Notes: generated from the sequence alone by a model not told the origin. A stretch of 15,931 nt of DNA from an uncultured Bacteroidia bacterium (GCA_937995505.1 CALKJV010000108.1:1-15931), one strand, 5' to 3'. Numbered from the stretch's first letter, positions 6,648 to 13,779 are shown. Program-made: numbers and translations.

Positions 6648-7109
6648 CTACTCTAAGCCACGCACTTCTTTCACAAAACGTATCATGCGGTCGGTATCTA
6701 TGAAAAGATAGTACATCATGAAGCCTACGACTACAATAAGCGCTGTCAATATAACTATGAGCATCATGCGAGTTTTGCCCATACGATCGTAAAGAATGTC
6801 GCGCTCTTTGGCTCGTTTATGGACTTCTTTCTGCTGGACCTGGATTTGTTTTTCCAGGCCTTCTACTTCTGAGCTGAGGGCTTTTTTCTGAAGCTCCAGT
6901 TGCGCGCGGGCTTTTTCGAGCTTGTTTTCCAGGTGGGTAGCTTGATTGGTGAGAACTTCTACGATTTTGAGGAGCTTTTCGTAGTTATTGATGATAGCTT
7001 CATATGCTTCTCGCCACTCTTGGGGCGAGAGGTTGCCTTGTTCGGCTCGGCTTCGGGCTTCGGCCAAAAAGGCGGTTTCCTCTGTAAAGTATTGCGTCTG
7101 CTGGCTCAT
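6648..7109 (-). CDS. Coiled-coil, single-pass membrane protein (paralogue B)
   Basis: This 153-residue protein has the same plan as paralogue A: YFTEETAFLAEARS, then LSPQEWREAYEAIINNYEKLL (residues 27-47), a coiled coil over about residues 48-105, and a membrane helix at about 115-136 followed by a short tail. Identities fall on E-E-T, x-E-W-x-x-A-Y, Y-x-K-L-L, L-T, and at the membrane segment M-x-Y-Y-L. It is distinct in the stalk, where A has TRIADRNQRRL and B has TNQATHLENKL, so B may bind a different partner. Its ATG overlaps the TGA of the SiaC gene (ATGA), which ties it directly to the Sia module. I do not recognise a named family. Confidence 0.75.
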   Translation of the reverse strand: MSQQTQYFTEETAFLAEARSRAEQGNLSPQEWREAYEAIINNYEKLLKIVEVLTNQATHLENKLEKARAQLELQKKALSSEVEGLEKQIQVQQKEVHKRAKERDILYDRMGKTRMMLIVILTALIVVVGFMMYYLFIDTDRMIRFVKEVRGLE

Positions 7110-7480
7110 ACCGGTACGAGTTCAAAAGGTACATCTAAGAGAGCCTGATAGTCCTGGCCCGTTTCCGCCATATCCTCGTCATCGGCATCATAGTGCCAGC
7201 GGATGGTGACTTTGTGGCCATTTTTGTGCATCCGCTCCAGCTTACGAAATATATCCAGGAGGCACTTAGAGGAGCTGGTATTGAAGTACTCTAATTGAAA
7301 CTTGAAGGATGTATCCGGCAACGGACTTTTTCCGTACTCTTCTATCCAGTCCAGGATCTTCCGATAAAATCCGATAGCATCCTCGGGTATACTTCGGCCA
7401 GTAATCTCAAAAATGCCTAAGTCTGCGTTTAGGATGACTTTCGGCGTTTTAGAGGTAGGTTCTATCACCAGATTTCGCAT
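7106..7480 (-). CDS. SiaC family regulatory phosphoprotein (copy 1)
   Basis: This 124-residue SiaC (DUF1987) protein has the typical start LVIEPTSKTPKVILNADLGIFE and GRSIPEDAIGFY, and the core LEYFNTSSSK. Thr68 in that core aligns by position with the Thr phosphorylated in Pseudomonas aeruginosa SiaC. In that system SiaB phosphorylates SiaC and the PP2C SiaA dephosphorylates it, and the unmodified form binds its target. The acidic YDADDEDMAETGQDYQALL C-terminus is shared with copy 2. The start is an ATG preceded at 8 nt by a TAnnTTTG box. The stop overlaps coiled-coil gene B. The length is normal for the family. Confidence 0.9.
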   Translation of the reverse strand: MRNLVIEPTSKTPKVILNADLGIFEITGRSIPEDAIGFYRKILDWIEEYGKSPLPDTSFKFQLEYFNTSSSKCLLDIFRKLERMHKNGHKVTIRWHYDADDEDMAETGQDYQALLDVPFELVPV

Positions 7481-7488
7481 GGGCGGGG

Positions 7489-7496
7489 CAAATTTA
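7489..7496 (-). promoter_or_regulatory. TAnnTTTG promoter box upstream of SiaC copy 1
   Basis: The minus strand reads TAAATTTG in the 17-nt gap between the SiaB stop and the SiaC ATG, with CCCCGCCC between the box and the ATG. The position is the same (7-8 nt) as at 6629 and 9041. It could give SiaC extra, independent expression. There is no matching -33 element. Confidence 0.4.
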
Positions 7497-7497
7497 C

Positions 7498-8061
7498 TTA
7501 CTTCTCCGCTATGCGGGACACGCGGGCTTCCAAACTAAAGAAGGAGTACCGCTCGTTGACCGGGTGAAAGTCATACCCCAAGCGCTGCCCTGACTTTCGG
7601 GCGATGTCTATCATCCCCAGCCCTGCGGTACCCTTCTCACTGAAGCCCGTACCGGTGAGCACTTCTTGATAGAGCTGTTTGAGCTCTTCTTTTGAGGCTT
7701 TGTTGATACGATCTAAGCGCATCTTCAAATCCGGCAGGCGGTCATTCAGGATATGGTTGCCTGTGATGATGTAATAATCTTTTTCTTCCCGACCAATCAT
7801 GAGCAGTGCAGTTTTGTCTCGGACAGGATTGGAGGGGTCGGTGGGAGGCAGTGCATCTAAGTGATGATAGACATTTTGGAGGCACTCCACCATCACATTG
7901 AAGACCCGCTTTTTGACCTTTCGGTCCTCCCCTTCCCCCTCAAGCTTATTTTCTACCATTTGCAAGATAGACGAAACCAAGTCAGCTGTCACCTCGCCCT
8001 GATAGACGAAGATGATGTTATTCAGCTGCATATTCTTGTAGTAGCTATAAGTCATGCTCAT
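7498..8061 (-). CDS. SiaB family protein kinase (copy 1, intact motifs)
   Basis: This 187-residue protein of the SiaB/DUF6272 family is a GHKL-fold Ser/Thr kinase for SiaC. The N-box is visible as FNVMVECLQNVYHH, with Glu59 and Asn63 in the E-x3-N spacing that coordinates Mg-ATP. The G2 box is EKGTAGLGMIDIARKSG (about residues 142-158). It ends in a conserved YSFFSLEAR strand. No input or transmembrane segment is present. It is soluble, as in Pseudomonas. The start ATG is 6 nt from the stop of SiaC copy 2, and the stop is 17 nt before SiaC copy 1, so it is flanked by both possible substrates. It probably phosphorylates one or both at Thr68. Confidence 0.88.
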   Translation of the reverse strand: MSMTYSYYKNMQLNNIIFVYQGEVTADLVSSILQMVENKLEGEGEDRKVKKRVFNVMVECLQNVYHHLDALPPTDPSNPVRDKTALLMIGREEKDYYIITGNHILNDRLPDLKMRLDRINKASKEELKQLYQEVLTGTGFSEKGTAGLGMIDIARKSGQRLGYDFHPVNERYSFFSLEARVSRIAEK

Positions 8062-8067
8062 AAGCGA

Positions 8068-8451
8068 TCAGGATTGGACTTTCACAGAAAGCTCAATAGG
8101 AAGGTTGAGGAGGGCTTGATAGTCCTGGCCCGTCTCCTCCATGTCTTCATCGTCCTCGTCGTAAAACCACGTCACACGCACCTCATGTCCGGCGAGATGG
8201 ATAGCTTCTAACCGCTTGAGCACCTCTAAGATGTTTTTAGAACTGCTGGTATTGAAGTATTCCAAGTCAAACCGAACATGGGTCTGCGGCAGCGGCTGCT
8301 TGGCATACATATCTAGCCACTCAAAAATCGGCGTGTAAAAACCCACCGAGTCCTCTGGGATGCTGCGACCCGAAAACTCAAATATCCCATTCTCGGGATC
8401 CAAGATGACCCTAGGGGTCTTGTGCGTAGACTCAATGCGAAGCGATTCCAT
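8068..8451 (-). CDS. SiaC family regulatory phosphoprotein (copy 2)
   Basis: This second SiaC/DUF1987 protein has 127 residues when started at the ATG at 8451; the TTG two codons earlier is less likely. It contains LRIESTHKTPRVILDPENGIFE, GRSIPEDSVGFY and LEYFNTSSSK, with Thr68 again at the phosphosite number. The start choice therefore keeps the numbering of the family. It shares ETGQDYQALL near the end with copy 1, but has its own basic/hydrophobic tail (ELSVKVQS). It sits between the degenerate SiaB (8463) and the intact SiaB (7498), indicating a duplicated SiaB-SiaC pair. Confidence 0.9.
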   Translation of the reverse strand: MESLRIESTHKTPRVILDPENGIFEFSGRSIPEDSVGFYTPIFEWLDMYAKQPLPQTHVRFDLEYFNTSSSKNILEVLKRLEAIHLAGHEVRVTWFYDEDDEDMEETGQDYQALLNLPIELSVKVQS

Positions 8452-8462
8452 AGGCAATAGGA

Positions 8463-9032
8463 TTATGTTTTTTTGATTCTGGCTTCCAGGGCGAAAAAGC
8501 TATCCTCATCGCTGAGGAACTCAAACGAATAAAGCAGTATGTCATGGGACTTCCGTGCTAAGTCTAAGATACTAATCGCCGGAACACCTCCGACTAGCTG
8601 CTCGCGACCGGGTTCTTTTGCCTGTAGGAGCTGATGGTAGCTTTCTCGCAGCTGGTCCGGCGATAAGGTGTTGACCCAATCCAGAAAGTGCTTGACCTCA
8701 TGTACAAGGTCACTGCGGACCCGCCGCCCAATGCTCACCGCATATAAGTATGGCAGCTGCCGCACTACGAGGGTAGCATATCCTTTCTGCGAGCCATTAT
8801 CCCCGAGCGTAAAAGACTCTACCATAATGTTGAAGAGCTTTTTGCTAATCCGCCTTTCCTCACGCGTATCTCCTAAACGGTATTCTACCAGACTGAGCAC
8901 ATCTACAATAAGGTCTGGAGTGATCGGGCCATGATACATGAAGACAATGCTATTGTCCAGCATGTTTCGGTAGAGCGGATAGGCATAGCTGAGGGCAGGG
9001 CTATGCAAAAGTTCGGCTTGCGAGGCATCCAT
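8463..9032 (-). CDS. SiaB-like protein with degenerate ATP-binding motifs (copy 2)
   Basis: This 189-residue paralogue of the SiaB kinase aligns from SYAYPLYRNMLDNSIVFMYHG through to SFFALEARI. At the N-box it reads FNIMVESFTLGDNGS: the Glu (72) is kept, but the Asn four residues later is a Leu, and about 11 residues found in copy 1 are missing. At the G2 box it reads LVGGVPAISILDLARKS, without the G-x-G-x-G pattern. It therefore probably does not bind ATP normally and may be a pseudokinase that binds SiaC or the intact kinase. No frameshift is visible, and the frame is clean at both ends. A TAnnTTTG box lies 8 nt before the ATG. Confidence 0.8.
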   Translation of the reverse strand: MDASQAELLHSPALSYAYPLYRNMLDNSIVFMYHGPITPDLIVDVLSLVEYRLGDTREERRISKKLFNIMVESFTLGDNGSQKGYATLVVRQLPYLYAVSIGRRVRSDLVHEVKHFLDWVNTLSPDQLRESYHQLLQAKEPGREQLVGGVPAISILDLARKSHDILLYSFEFLSDEDSFFALEARIKKT

Positions 9033-9040
9033 ATCCGATG

Positions 9041-9048
9041 CAAAGATA
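9041..9048 (-). promoter_or_regulatory. TAnnTTTG promoter box upstream of the SiaB-like gene
   Basis: The minus strand reads TATCTTTG, in the 27-nt gap between the phosphatase stop and the SiaB-like ATG, with 8 nt (CATCGGAT) between box and ATG. This allows the SiaB/SiaC block to be transcribed separately from the CheR-phosphatase block. The nearest TTTTG upstream is about 26 nt away, longer than the usual spacing. Confidence 0.5.
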
Positions 9049-9059
9049 TACGATGAAGC

Positions 9060-11792
9060 TCATAACCGTATCCCCAAAACAGTAACATCATCGGTGAGCG
9101 CATTGCTGCCCATCCAGAGCTTAAGCTCCTCTACCAGCATGCGATGCTGCTCGGCCATGGGGAGATGGCCCCAGGTGGCTAAAAACTCCCGAAAGCGCTT
9201 ATGCGTGTAACGCCCCTGCGCCGCATACCCAAACTGATCTAAATAGCCATCCGTGTACAAGTACAGTTGGTCGCCGGGTTGATAAGAAAAGGTATGCGTA
9301 ACGAACCGCTTGACTTCATCCAACCACAGAGCCCCGCCTAAGCCTGTCGGCGTGCCCGAAACTAAGGTCCAGGTAGCATTCTGGTACAGGAGAAGGGGCC
9401 GATGTGCCCCCGCAAACCGTACAATGCGCCGCTCCGGATCAATCACGCATAACGCTACATCCATCCCATCTTGCATGCTGTCTTGCGTACCGAACATTTG
9501 CCGTAAGCGCTTGTCCATAAAATACAAGATCTCAGCAGGATCATGCAAATGTCGCTCGCGAACCGCCCCCTCAATCAGCGTATAGCCCAAAAAAGTCATA
9601 AAAGCCCCTGGAACCCCATGCCCCGTGCAGTCTACTACTGCCACCACCATGTGCCCCCCATCTTCTCCGTACCAGTAAAAGTCTCCCCCTACCACATCTC
9701 GAAGCCAGTGCATGATAAAACTATCTGGAAAATACTGCGCAAGTCCCGCCTCTCCCGCTAAAAGCGCCCCTTGAATTCGGCGAGCATAGGTAATGCTCTC
9801 CATGATATCTCGGTTTTTCTCTTCCAGTTCTTTTTTCTGGTGCTCGAGAATATTTTTCGCTTGCTCTAAGTGTAGGTTTTGGGTACGCAGCTGCTCTTGG
9901 GCTTGGCGCAGGTCTGTGATGTCTTGGAGGAGTACGACGAGGGTTTCTACCTCGCCTTCTGGGCCCAGCTCAGGAATGGCTCGTACCGCCATCCGCCGAA
10001 CCCCATATACCGAGGGAAAGTCTATTTCAGCCGACTGCACCTGCAGTGTGGCAAAGACCGAAGAAATAAGCCCTTCCCAAAAGCGCACCTCCTCCAAAGA
10101 AAACCCAACAGAGTACAGCGTATTTCGGATGTAGTGGCTAGGGGGATAGCCGGTATACCGCTCAATCGTGGGATTGACATACAAAAATCGCCCACTCTGG
10201 TCAGTGCGGAAGATGATATCGGGTGAGTTCTCTACCAGAGATTGGAACTTGAGGCGGGTACGATACTGCTTTTCATACTCTACCGCATCAGTCACATCGC
10301 GTAGGGTAAGGAGCAGCGCTTGCAAGCTGGGCTCCTGGAGATAGTTTCGGCCCACCGCCTGTAGCCAAACGGTATGTCCATCCTTGTGCCGATAGCGAAA
10401 GCGTAGGGTATGGACCGCCTCTGGCTGGTCTAAAAGGTCCTGAAAGTACTTTTTGACCGCCTCCGCATCGGCTTTCTCCACCGGACGAAAGAATACCTGA
10501 AGCTCACTGATACTATATCCCAAAAGCTGAGTGACCGCCGGGCTGCAATACTTCAAGCGACCATTCGGCTCAAAGAGTAAAACTACTTCGGAAAGGGCAC
10601 TCAAGATCAGCTCCGAACGGACCTGTACCAACTCAAGCTTATGGCCTAACTGCGCATTGAGGGACTGAGATTCGTTAAGTTGCCGCTCCAGCTTGTGCGC
10701 TTGCGATTGAAGGGAATAGGCCTCAGCTTGCAAGCGGTTCTCTTTCTCTTTGTGTGCCTGGAGCTGGGCTTCCAAGGTAGAAAGATCGGAATAAAACTGC
10801 TTCTCACGCTGAGCCTCTTCGGCAAGGAGGAGGCCCGCTGCGAAAAAAGGCAAGAGAAATTCAGCTTTTTCTTTCTGGAGGTCGTCCCATTCAGTGAAGG
10901 TCGCTAAGTCCCACACGCCTCGGATGCTTTCGCCGGCGATGACGGGGAGCACGGCGAGGGCTTGAGGCTTTGCGCGTCCTAAGCCCGCCAGCACAGGCTC
11001 ATACCCCGGCGGAAGGGAATTAAACCACAGGGCCTGGCCTTCTCGGGCGACCTGCCCTACCCAACCCTCTCCCATGAGAAAGGTTTCCGGCGCCTCTACC
11101 GGATACGCGTATCCATACACCCGCCGCAGGGTCTCGCCTTCCAGATAATAAAATGCCCCCATAGCTGCCCCAAGACTTCGTAAAAAGAGGGGACTTGCCT
11201 TAGCTAAATATGAAGCGACCTGAGCTTCTCGTTGACTGTGCCGCAAAATCTCCAAGCCTTCTCGCAAGAGGCTTTCTTGTAAGGCTTGTCGCTGGGTGGT
11301 TCGGGAGAGGGCTGAGACTAACGCATCGGATACCTGCTGGAGCACAGGGGGCCACTCGGAGACTTGAGGAGGGAGGCTTTTCCGTTTCACAGTGGCGACC
11401 TCCTCCAATACATGCAGAAACTGACCTAAGTGCGTTACGGTTTGCTGGACGAGCTGCGCCTCTTGGGGCAAGGCGGGGAAGGAAGCGACCTCCCAATTGC
11501 GCTCCCAAAAAAGCGCTCGCATTTGGTCGCGCAGCCTTAAAAAGGCCCGGCCGATATACCTCCACCACCATAAAGCCACGCCTACCGACAGCACCAGAAG
11601 CCCCAAAAGCACCCCGTACGCCCAGATCGTGAGGGCTCTATCCCAGCGAACCCATTCCGCTGAGCCTGCTGCCAGCGCAAGGTCGCGCTGGGTCATCACC
11701 CAAAGCCCTAAAAGCAGCAGCGCCCCCACCCCGCCTACCAGCACAGCCAAGCCAACCCCTAAATACTCAGCAATACCCCACCGTGCTTTCAC
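9060..11792 (-). CDS. Membrane SpoIIE-type PP2C phosphatase with GAF and PAS domains (SiaA-like)
   Basis: This 910-residue sensor phosphatase has two membrane helices (about 11-33 and 54-78) enclosing only about 20 residues outside, then a linker with helices (about 80-190). A GAF domain (about 195-325) includes GEGWVGQVAREGQALWF. A coiled coil (330-395) is followed by PAS 1 (about 395-505, ending LTLRDVTD) and PAS 2 (about 513-628, NSPDIIFRTDQSG through LLQDITD), another coiled coil, and a SpoIIE/PP2C domain (665-910). Metal-binding motifs are intact: DVVGGDFYWY (699-708), DCTGHGVPGAFMT (721-733), GMDVALC, YTDGYLDQFG and TDDVTVLGIR. It should dephosphorylate SiaC and perhaps the STAS protein. 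The start is GTG, overlapping the PEBP stop as GTGA. The short extracellular loop suggests that the signals it senses are mainly cytoplasmic or membrane-borne. Confidence 0.93.
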   Translation of the reverse strand: MKARWGIAEYLGVGLAVLVGGVGALLLLGLWVMTQRDLALAAGSAEWVRWDRALTIWAYGVLLGLLVLSVGVALWWWRYIGRAFLRLRDQMRALFWERNWEVASFPALPQEAQLVQQTVTHLGQFLHVLEEVATVKRKSLPPQVSEWPPVLQQVSDALVSALSRTTQRQALQESLLREGLEILRHSQREAQVASYLAKASPLFLRSLGAAMGAFYYLEGETLRRVYGYAYPVEAPETFLMGEGWVGQVAREGQALWFNSLPPGYEPVLAGLGRAKPQALAVLPVIAGESIRGVWDLATFTEWDDLQKEKAEFLLPFFAAGLLLAEEAQREKQFYSDLSTLEAQLQAHKEKENRLQAEAYSLQSQAHKLERQLNESQSLNAQLGHKLELVQVRSELILSALSEVVLLFEPNGRLKYCSPAVTQLLGYSISELQVFFRPVEKADAEAVKKYFQDLLDQPEAVHTLRFRYRHKDGHTVWLQAVGRNYLQEPSLQALLLTLRDVTDAVEYEKQYRTRLKFQSLVENSPDIIFRTDQSGRFLYVNPTIERYTGYPPSHYIRNTLYSVGFSLEEVRFWEGLISSVFATLQVQSAEIDFPSVYGVRRMAVRAIPELGPEGEVETLVVLLQDITDLRQAQEQLRTQNLHLEQAKNILEHQKKELEEKNRDIMESITYARRIQGALLAGEAGLAQYFPDSFIMHWLRDVVGGDFYWYGEDGGHMVVAVVDCTGHGVPGAFMTFLGYTLIEGAVRERHLHDPAEILYFMDKRLRQMFGTQDSMQDGMDVALCVIDPERRIVRFAGAHRPLLLYQNATWTLVSGTPTGLGGALWLDEVKRFVTHTFSYQPGDQLYLYTDGYLDQFGYAAQGRYTHKRFREFLATWGHLPMAEQHRMLVEELKLWMGSNALTDDVTVLGIRL

Positions 11793-12274
11793 CGGCTTTT
11801 CCGTTTGTACTGGACGTAGGTTTCCGCACGAGCTAAAACTTTATCTGCCAGAGCGGCTCGCAGCTTTTCCCAGGTAACAGGCTGCCCTACGCTCACTGGC
11901 GCACGTAGCGCATAGATTGCGACCACGTAGCGATGAGCTGGGTCCTTTGTAGGCGGGCAGGGACCCCCATACCCCACTCTCCCAAAGTCATTGTACCCCT
12001 CCTTTAGTCCTTGTACACGAGGCCCTACGGATGTCTGAGTGAGATTGTATACAATCCAGTGCGTGAAGGTATCCACCGGCGCATCTGGATCATACATATG
12101 CAGCACATAAGCCCGCGTCTCAGAGGGAGCTGATCCCCACTGAATCGTAAGGGACACATCAGACCCATCACAGGTATGCTCTGCAGAAAGCAGAGCACCT
12201 GCCTCATAGCCTTCTATGCGAACCCACATTTGGGCGGAAAGCCCCCCTAGGATGAAGGCGTACAGGACCTTCAT
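11789..12274 (-). CDS. Secreted PEBP-family (YbhB/YbcL-like) protein
   Basis: This 161-residue phosphatidylethanolamine-binding-protein fold has a short N-terminal hydrophobic leader (MKVLYAFILGGLSAQ) ending in a signal-peptidase-like S-A-Q. The ligand-pocket motifs are present: YDPDAPVDTFTHWIVYNL, and GYGGPCPPTKDPAHRYVVAIYAL. Bacterial members bind small anionic or lipid-like ligands, and their roles are poorly known. The gene is wedged between CheB and the phosphatase with 4-nt overlaps on both sides (ATGA and GTGA), an unusual place for a periplasmic protein. One reading is that it presents a ligand to the membrane phosphatase, but this is inference from position. Confidence 0.9.
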   Translation of the reverse strand: MKVLYAFILGGLSAQMWVRIEGYEAGALLSAEHTCDGSDVSLTIQWGSAPSETRAYVLHMYDPDAPVDTFTHWIVYNLTQTSVGPRVQGLKEGYNDFGRVGYGGPCPPTKDPAHRYVVAIYALRAPVSVGQPVTWEKLRAALADKVLARAETYVQYKRKSR

Positions 12275-12855
12275 TTGTACAAAGATACAGCATGCAAGAA
12301 TACTTGTACAAGTTCTGCCGCTCGGAAGCGTCGGGTAGGCTCAAATAAGTCTAAGGCAGCTTGGGGCATGGTAGGGATTTCGGCGTCTGTGAGGTCTTGT
12401 ACGGCGGTGAAGTGGCCTGCCTGGTGCATCAGATGAAGGCCGGCAGCGCCGTCGCGATTTGCTCCGGAAAGCAGCGCAGCCCCCGCATAGGGCCAGCGAG
12501 CCCGCACCACCGACTCAAAAAGCACATCAATGCTCGGACGAGAATAATGCACCGGCTCTTCAACCGACAGGCTCATGTACCCTTCTTCTTCTACGAGAAG
12601 GTGGTAATCCGCCGGGGCTAAGTAAATATGCCCCCCTTGGACGGCGGCTTTGTCGTCGGGCTCCAGCAGCTTCCATCGCTCTACTTGCCCAAAAGCCTCT
12701 ATCATACCCACGCGGGGGTTGCGCATACGGTGCAGGCAAAGTACGATAGCCACCTCTTCTAAATAGGGCACTTGCTGTACAAAGCGCCGCACAGGCGTAA
12801 AGCTGCCAGCCGATCCCCCCATCAGCCATAAAAACGGGCGCTTAGGCGTGCTCAT
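12271..12855 (-). CDS. CheB-type methylesterase domain protein (no receiver domain)
   Basis: This 194-residue protein consists only of a CheB methylesterase domain. The catalytic triad can be read as Ser15 (GGSAGS), His42 (LCLHR) and Asp135 (LLSGANRDGAAG). Other family marks are VHYSRPSIDVLFES and DLTDAEIPTMPQAAL. CheB removes methyl groups from, or deamidates, chemoreceptor glutamates; the usual N-terminal receiver that couples it to CheA is absent. I chose the ATG at 12855, not the frame extension to 12921, because it forms an ATGA overlap with CheR and begins right at the domain. No chemoreceptor, CheA or CheW is in the window, so it probably serves a non-chemotactic signalling module, or receptors encoded elsewhere. 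Confidence 0.9.
   Translation of the reverse strand: MSTPKRPFLWLMGGSAGSFTPVRRFVQQVPYLEEVAIVLCLHRMRNPRVGMIEAFGQVERWKLLEPDDKAAVQGGHIYLAPADYHLLVEEEGYMSLSVEEPVHYSRPSIDVLFESVVRARWPYAGAALLSGANRDGAAGLHLMHQAGHFTAVQDLTDAEIPTMPQAALDLFEPTRRFRAAELVQVFLHAVSLYK
12280..12287 (-). promoter_or_regulatory. Possible TAnnTTTG box before the PEBP gene
   Basis: The minus strand reads TATCTTTG, 5 nt upstream of the PEBP ATG. Unlike the other boxes it lies within coding sequence, covering the last codons of CheB (V-S-L-Y-K), so codon constraint could explain it. It is reported because its spacing to the ATG fits the pattern at the other genes. Confidence 0.3.
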
Positions 12856-13685
12856 GCCCGCTTGCGATAAATGCGCTCGGCTTCGTTGACCCCTGTAAGG
12901 CGCTTCGCAGCCTGACACCAAAAAAGCGACTCCTTCGTCCCAATCACCAGCACCCCCCCAGGTACTAAGCTATCCACTAGCTTCGTAACTACCCGATCCT
13001 GCAAAGAAGGCGTAAAATAAATCAGCACGTTCCGACACATCACCAGCTCAAATTGCCCAAAAGGCGAGTCCATCACGAGGTTATGCGGCAAAAACTGCAC
13101 ATTCCGAAGGAGCTGCGGGTCAAAGACTAACTGCCCTTCCTTTTCCTCCGCATAGCGGCTAAAAGGCACTCCCGGCAAAACCGCATAAAAGTTCTGCTCA
13201 TACAGGGCCCGCTGCCGAAGGGGATAGCTCACTTTGGCGGCCTGCTCCAGCGAACGCTTGTCAATATCAGTAGCGATAATTTGAGCCTTCTCGTACAGAC
13301 CTGTCTCACTTAGTAGGATAGCTAAGGACAAGGCCTCTTCGCCGGTAGAAACACCTGCTTGCCAAATGCGTAGCTGGGGCAGGCTCACAAACTGCGGCAG
13401 TACCTGCACCCGCAGCGCCACCCACATAGAAGGGTCCCGAAAAAGCTCTGTCGTAGAGACCGTAATCTCATTCAGAAACCGCTCAAAGTATTCTGGCTGC
13501 GTAACGAGCCGCTGAATAAGCGTATCCGCATCAGTAAGCCCATACCGACGCATCACAGAGCCGATGCGGCGCTTGAGGGAAGCCGGCGCATACTCGCGAA
13601 AGTCCATCCCATACTGCGTGAGCATGACCTGGAAGAACCGCTCCAACTGCGCATCCGATACCTCGGGGAGAATTTCAGCCAGCAC
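12852..13685 (-). CDS. CheR-type protein-glutamate methyltransferase
   Basis: With the GTG start at 13685 the protein has 277 residues. An N-terminal helical domain with ASLKRRI (about 37-41) is followed by NEITVSTTELFRDP (about 72-85). The SAM site is LRIWQAGVSTGEEALSLAI (S-T-G-E-E at about 113-117), with ATDID (about 138-142) and CRNVLIYF (about 217-224). It methylates glutamates of chemoreceptor-like proteins using SAM, opposing CheB, which follows with an ATGA overlap. The start is uncertain: an in-frame TTG at 13712 lies inside the T-run of the preceding terminator, so I prefer the GTG nine codons in. No TPR extension is present. Its target is not in the window. Confidence 0.88.
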   Translation of the reverse strand: MLAEILPEVSDAQLERFFQVMLTQYGMDFREYAPASLKRRIGSVMRRYGLTDADTLIQRLVTQPEYFERFLNEITVSTTELFRDPSMWVALRVQVLPQFVSLPQLRIWQAGVSTGEEALSLAILLSETGLYEKAQIIATDIDKRSLEQAAKVSYPLRQRALYEQNFYAVLPGVPFSRYAEEKEGQLVFDPQLLRNVQFLPHNLVMDSPFGQFELVMCRNVLIYFTPSLQDRVVTKLVDSLVPGGVLVIGTKESLFWCQAAKRLTGVNEAERIYRKRA

Positions 13686-13710
13686 ACCCCTAAGGTAACA
13701 AAGCCCCTCC

Positions 13711-13753
13711 AAAAAGCGCCCGCCCTCCCCTACGGAAATAGGATCGGGCGGGC
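13711..13753 (-). terminator. Rho-independent terminator after the T9SS-secreted protein gene
   Basis: On the minus strand an 8-bp perfect stem (GCCCGCCC with GGGCGGGC, at 13746-13753 and 13718-13725) closes a 20-nt loop and is followed by GC and five T. It lies 27 nt after the stop of the T9SS cargo gene, and its T-run touches the beginning of the CheR frame. The gap from 13713 to 13779 contains no other feature that I can see. Confidence 0.75.
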
Positions 13754-13779
13754 ATTCATCCAGTCAGGAAGTACCCTTA

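Noticed and set aside
12856..12921. Longer CheB frame beginning inside CheR
   Set aside because: The added residues do not belong to the domain, and the ATG at 12855 gives the standard 4-nt overlap.
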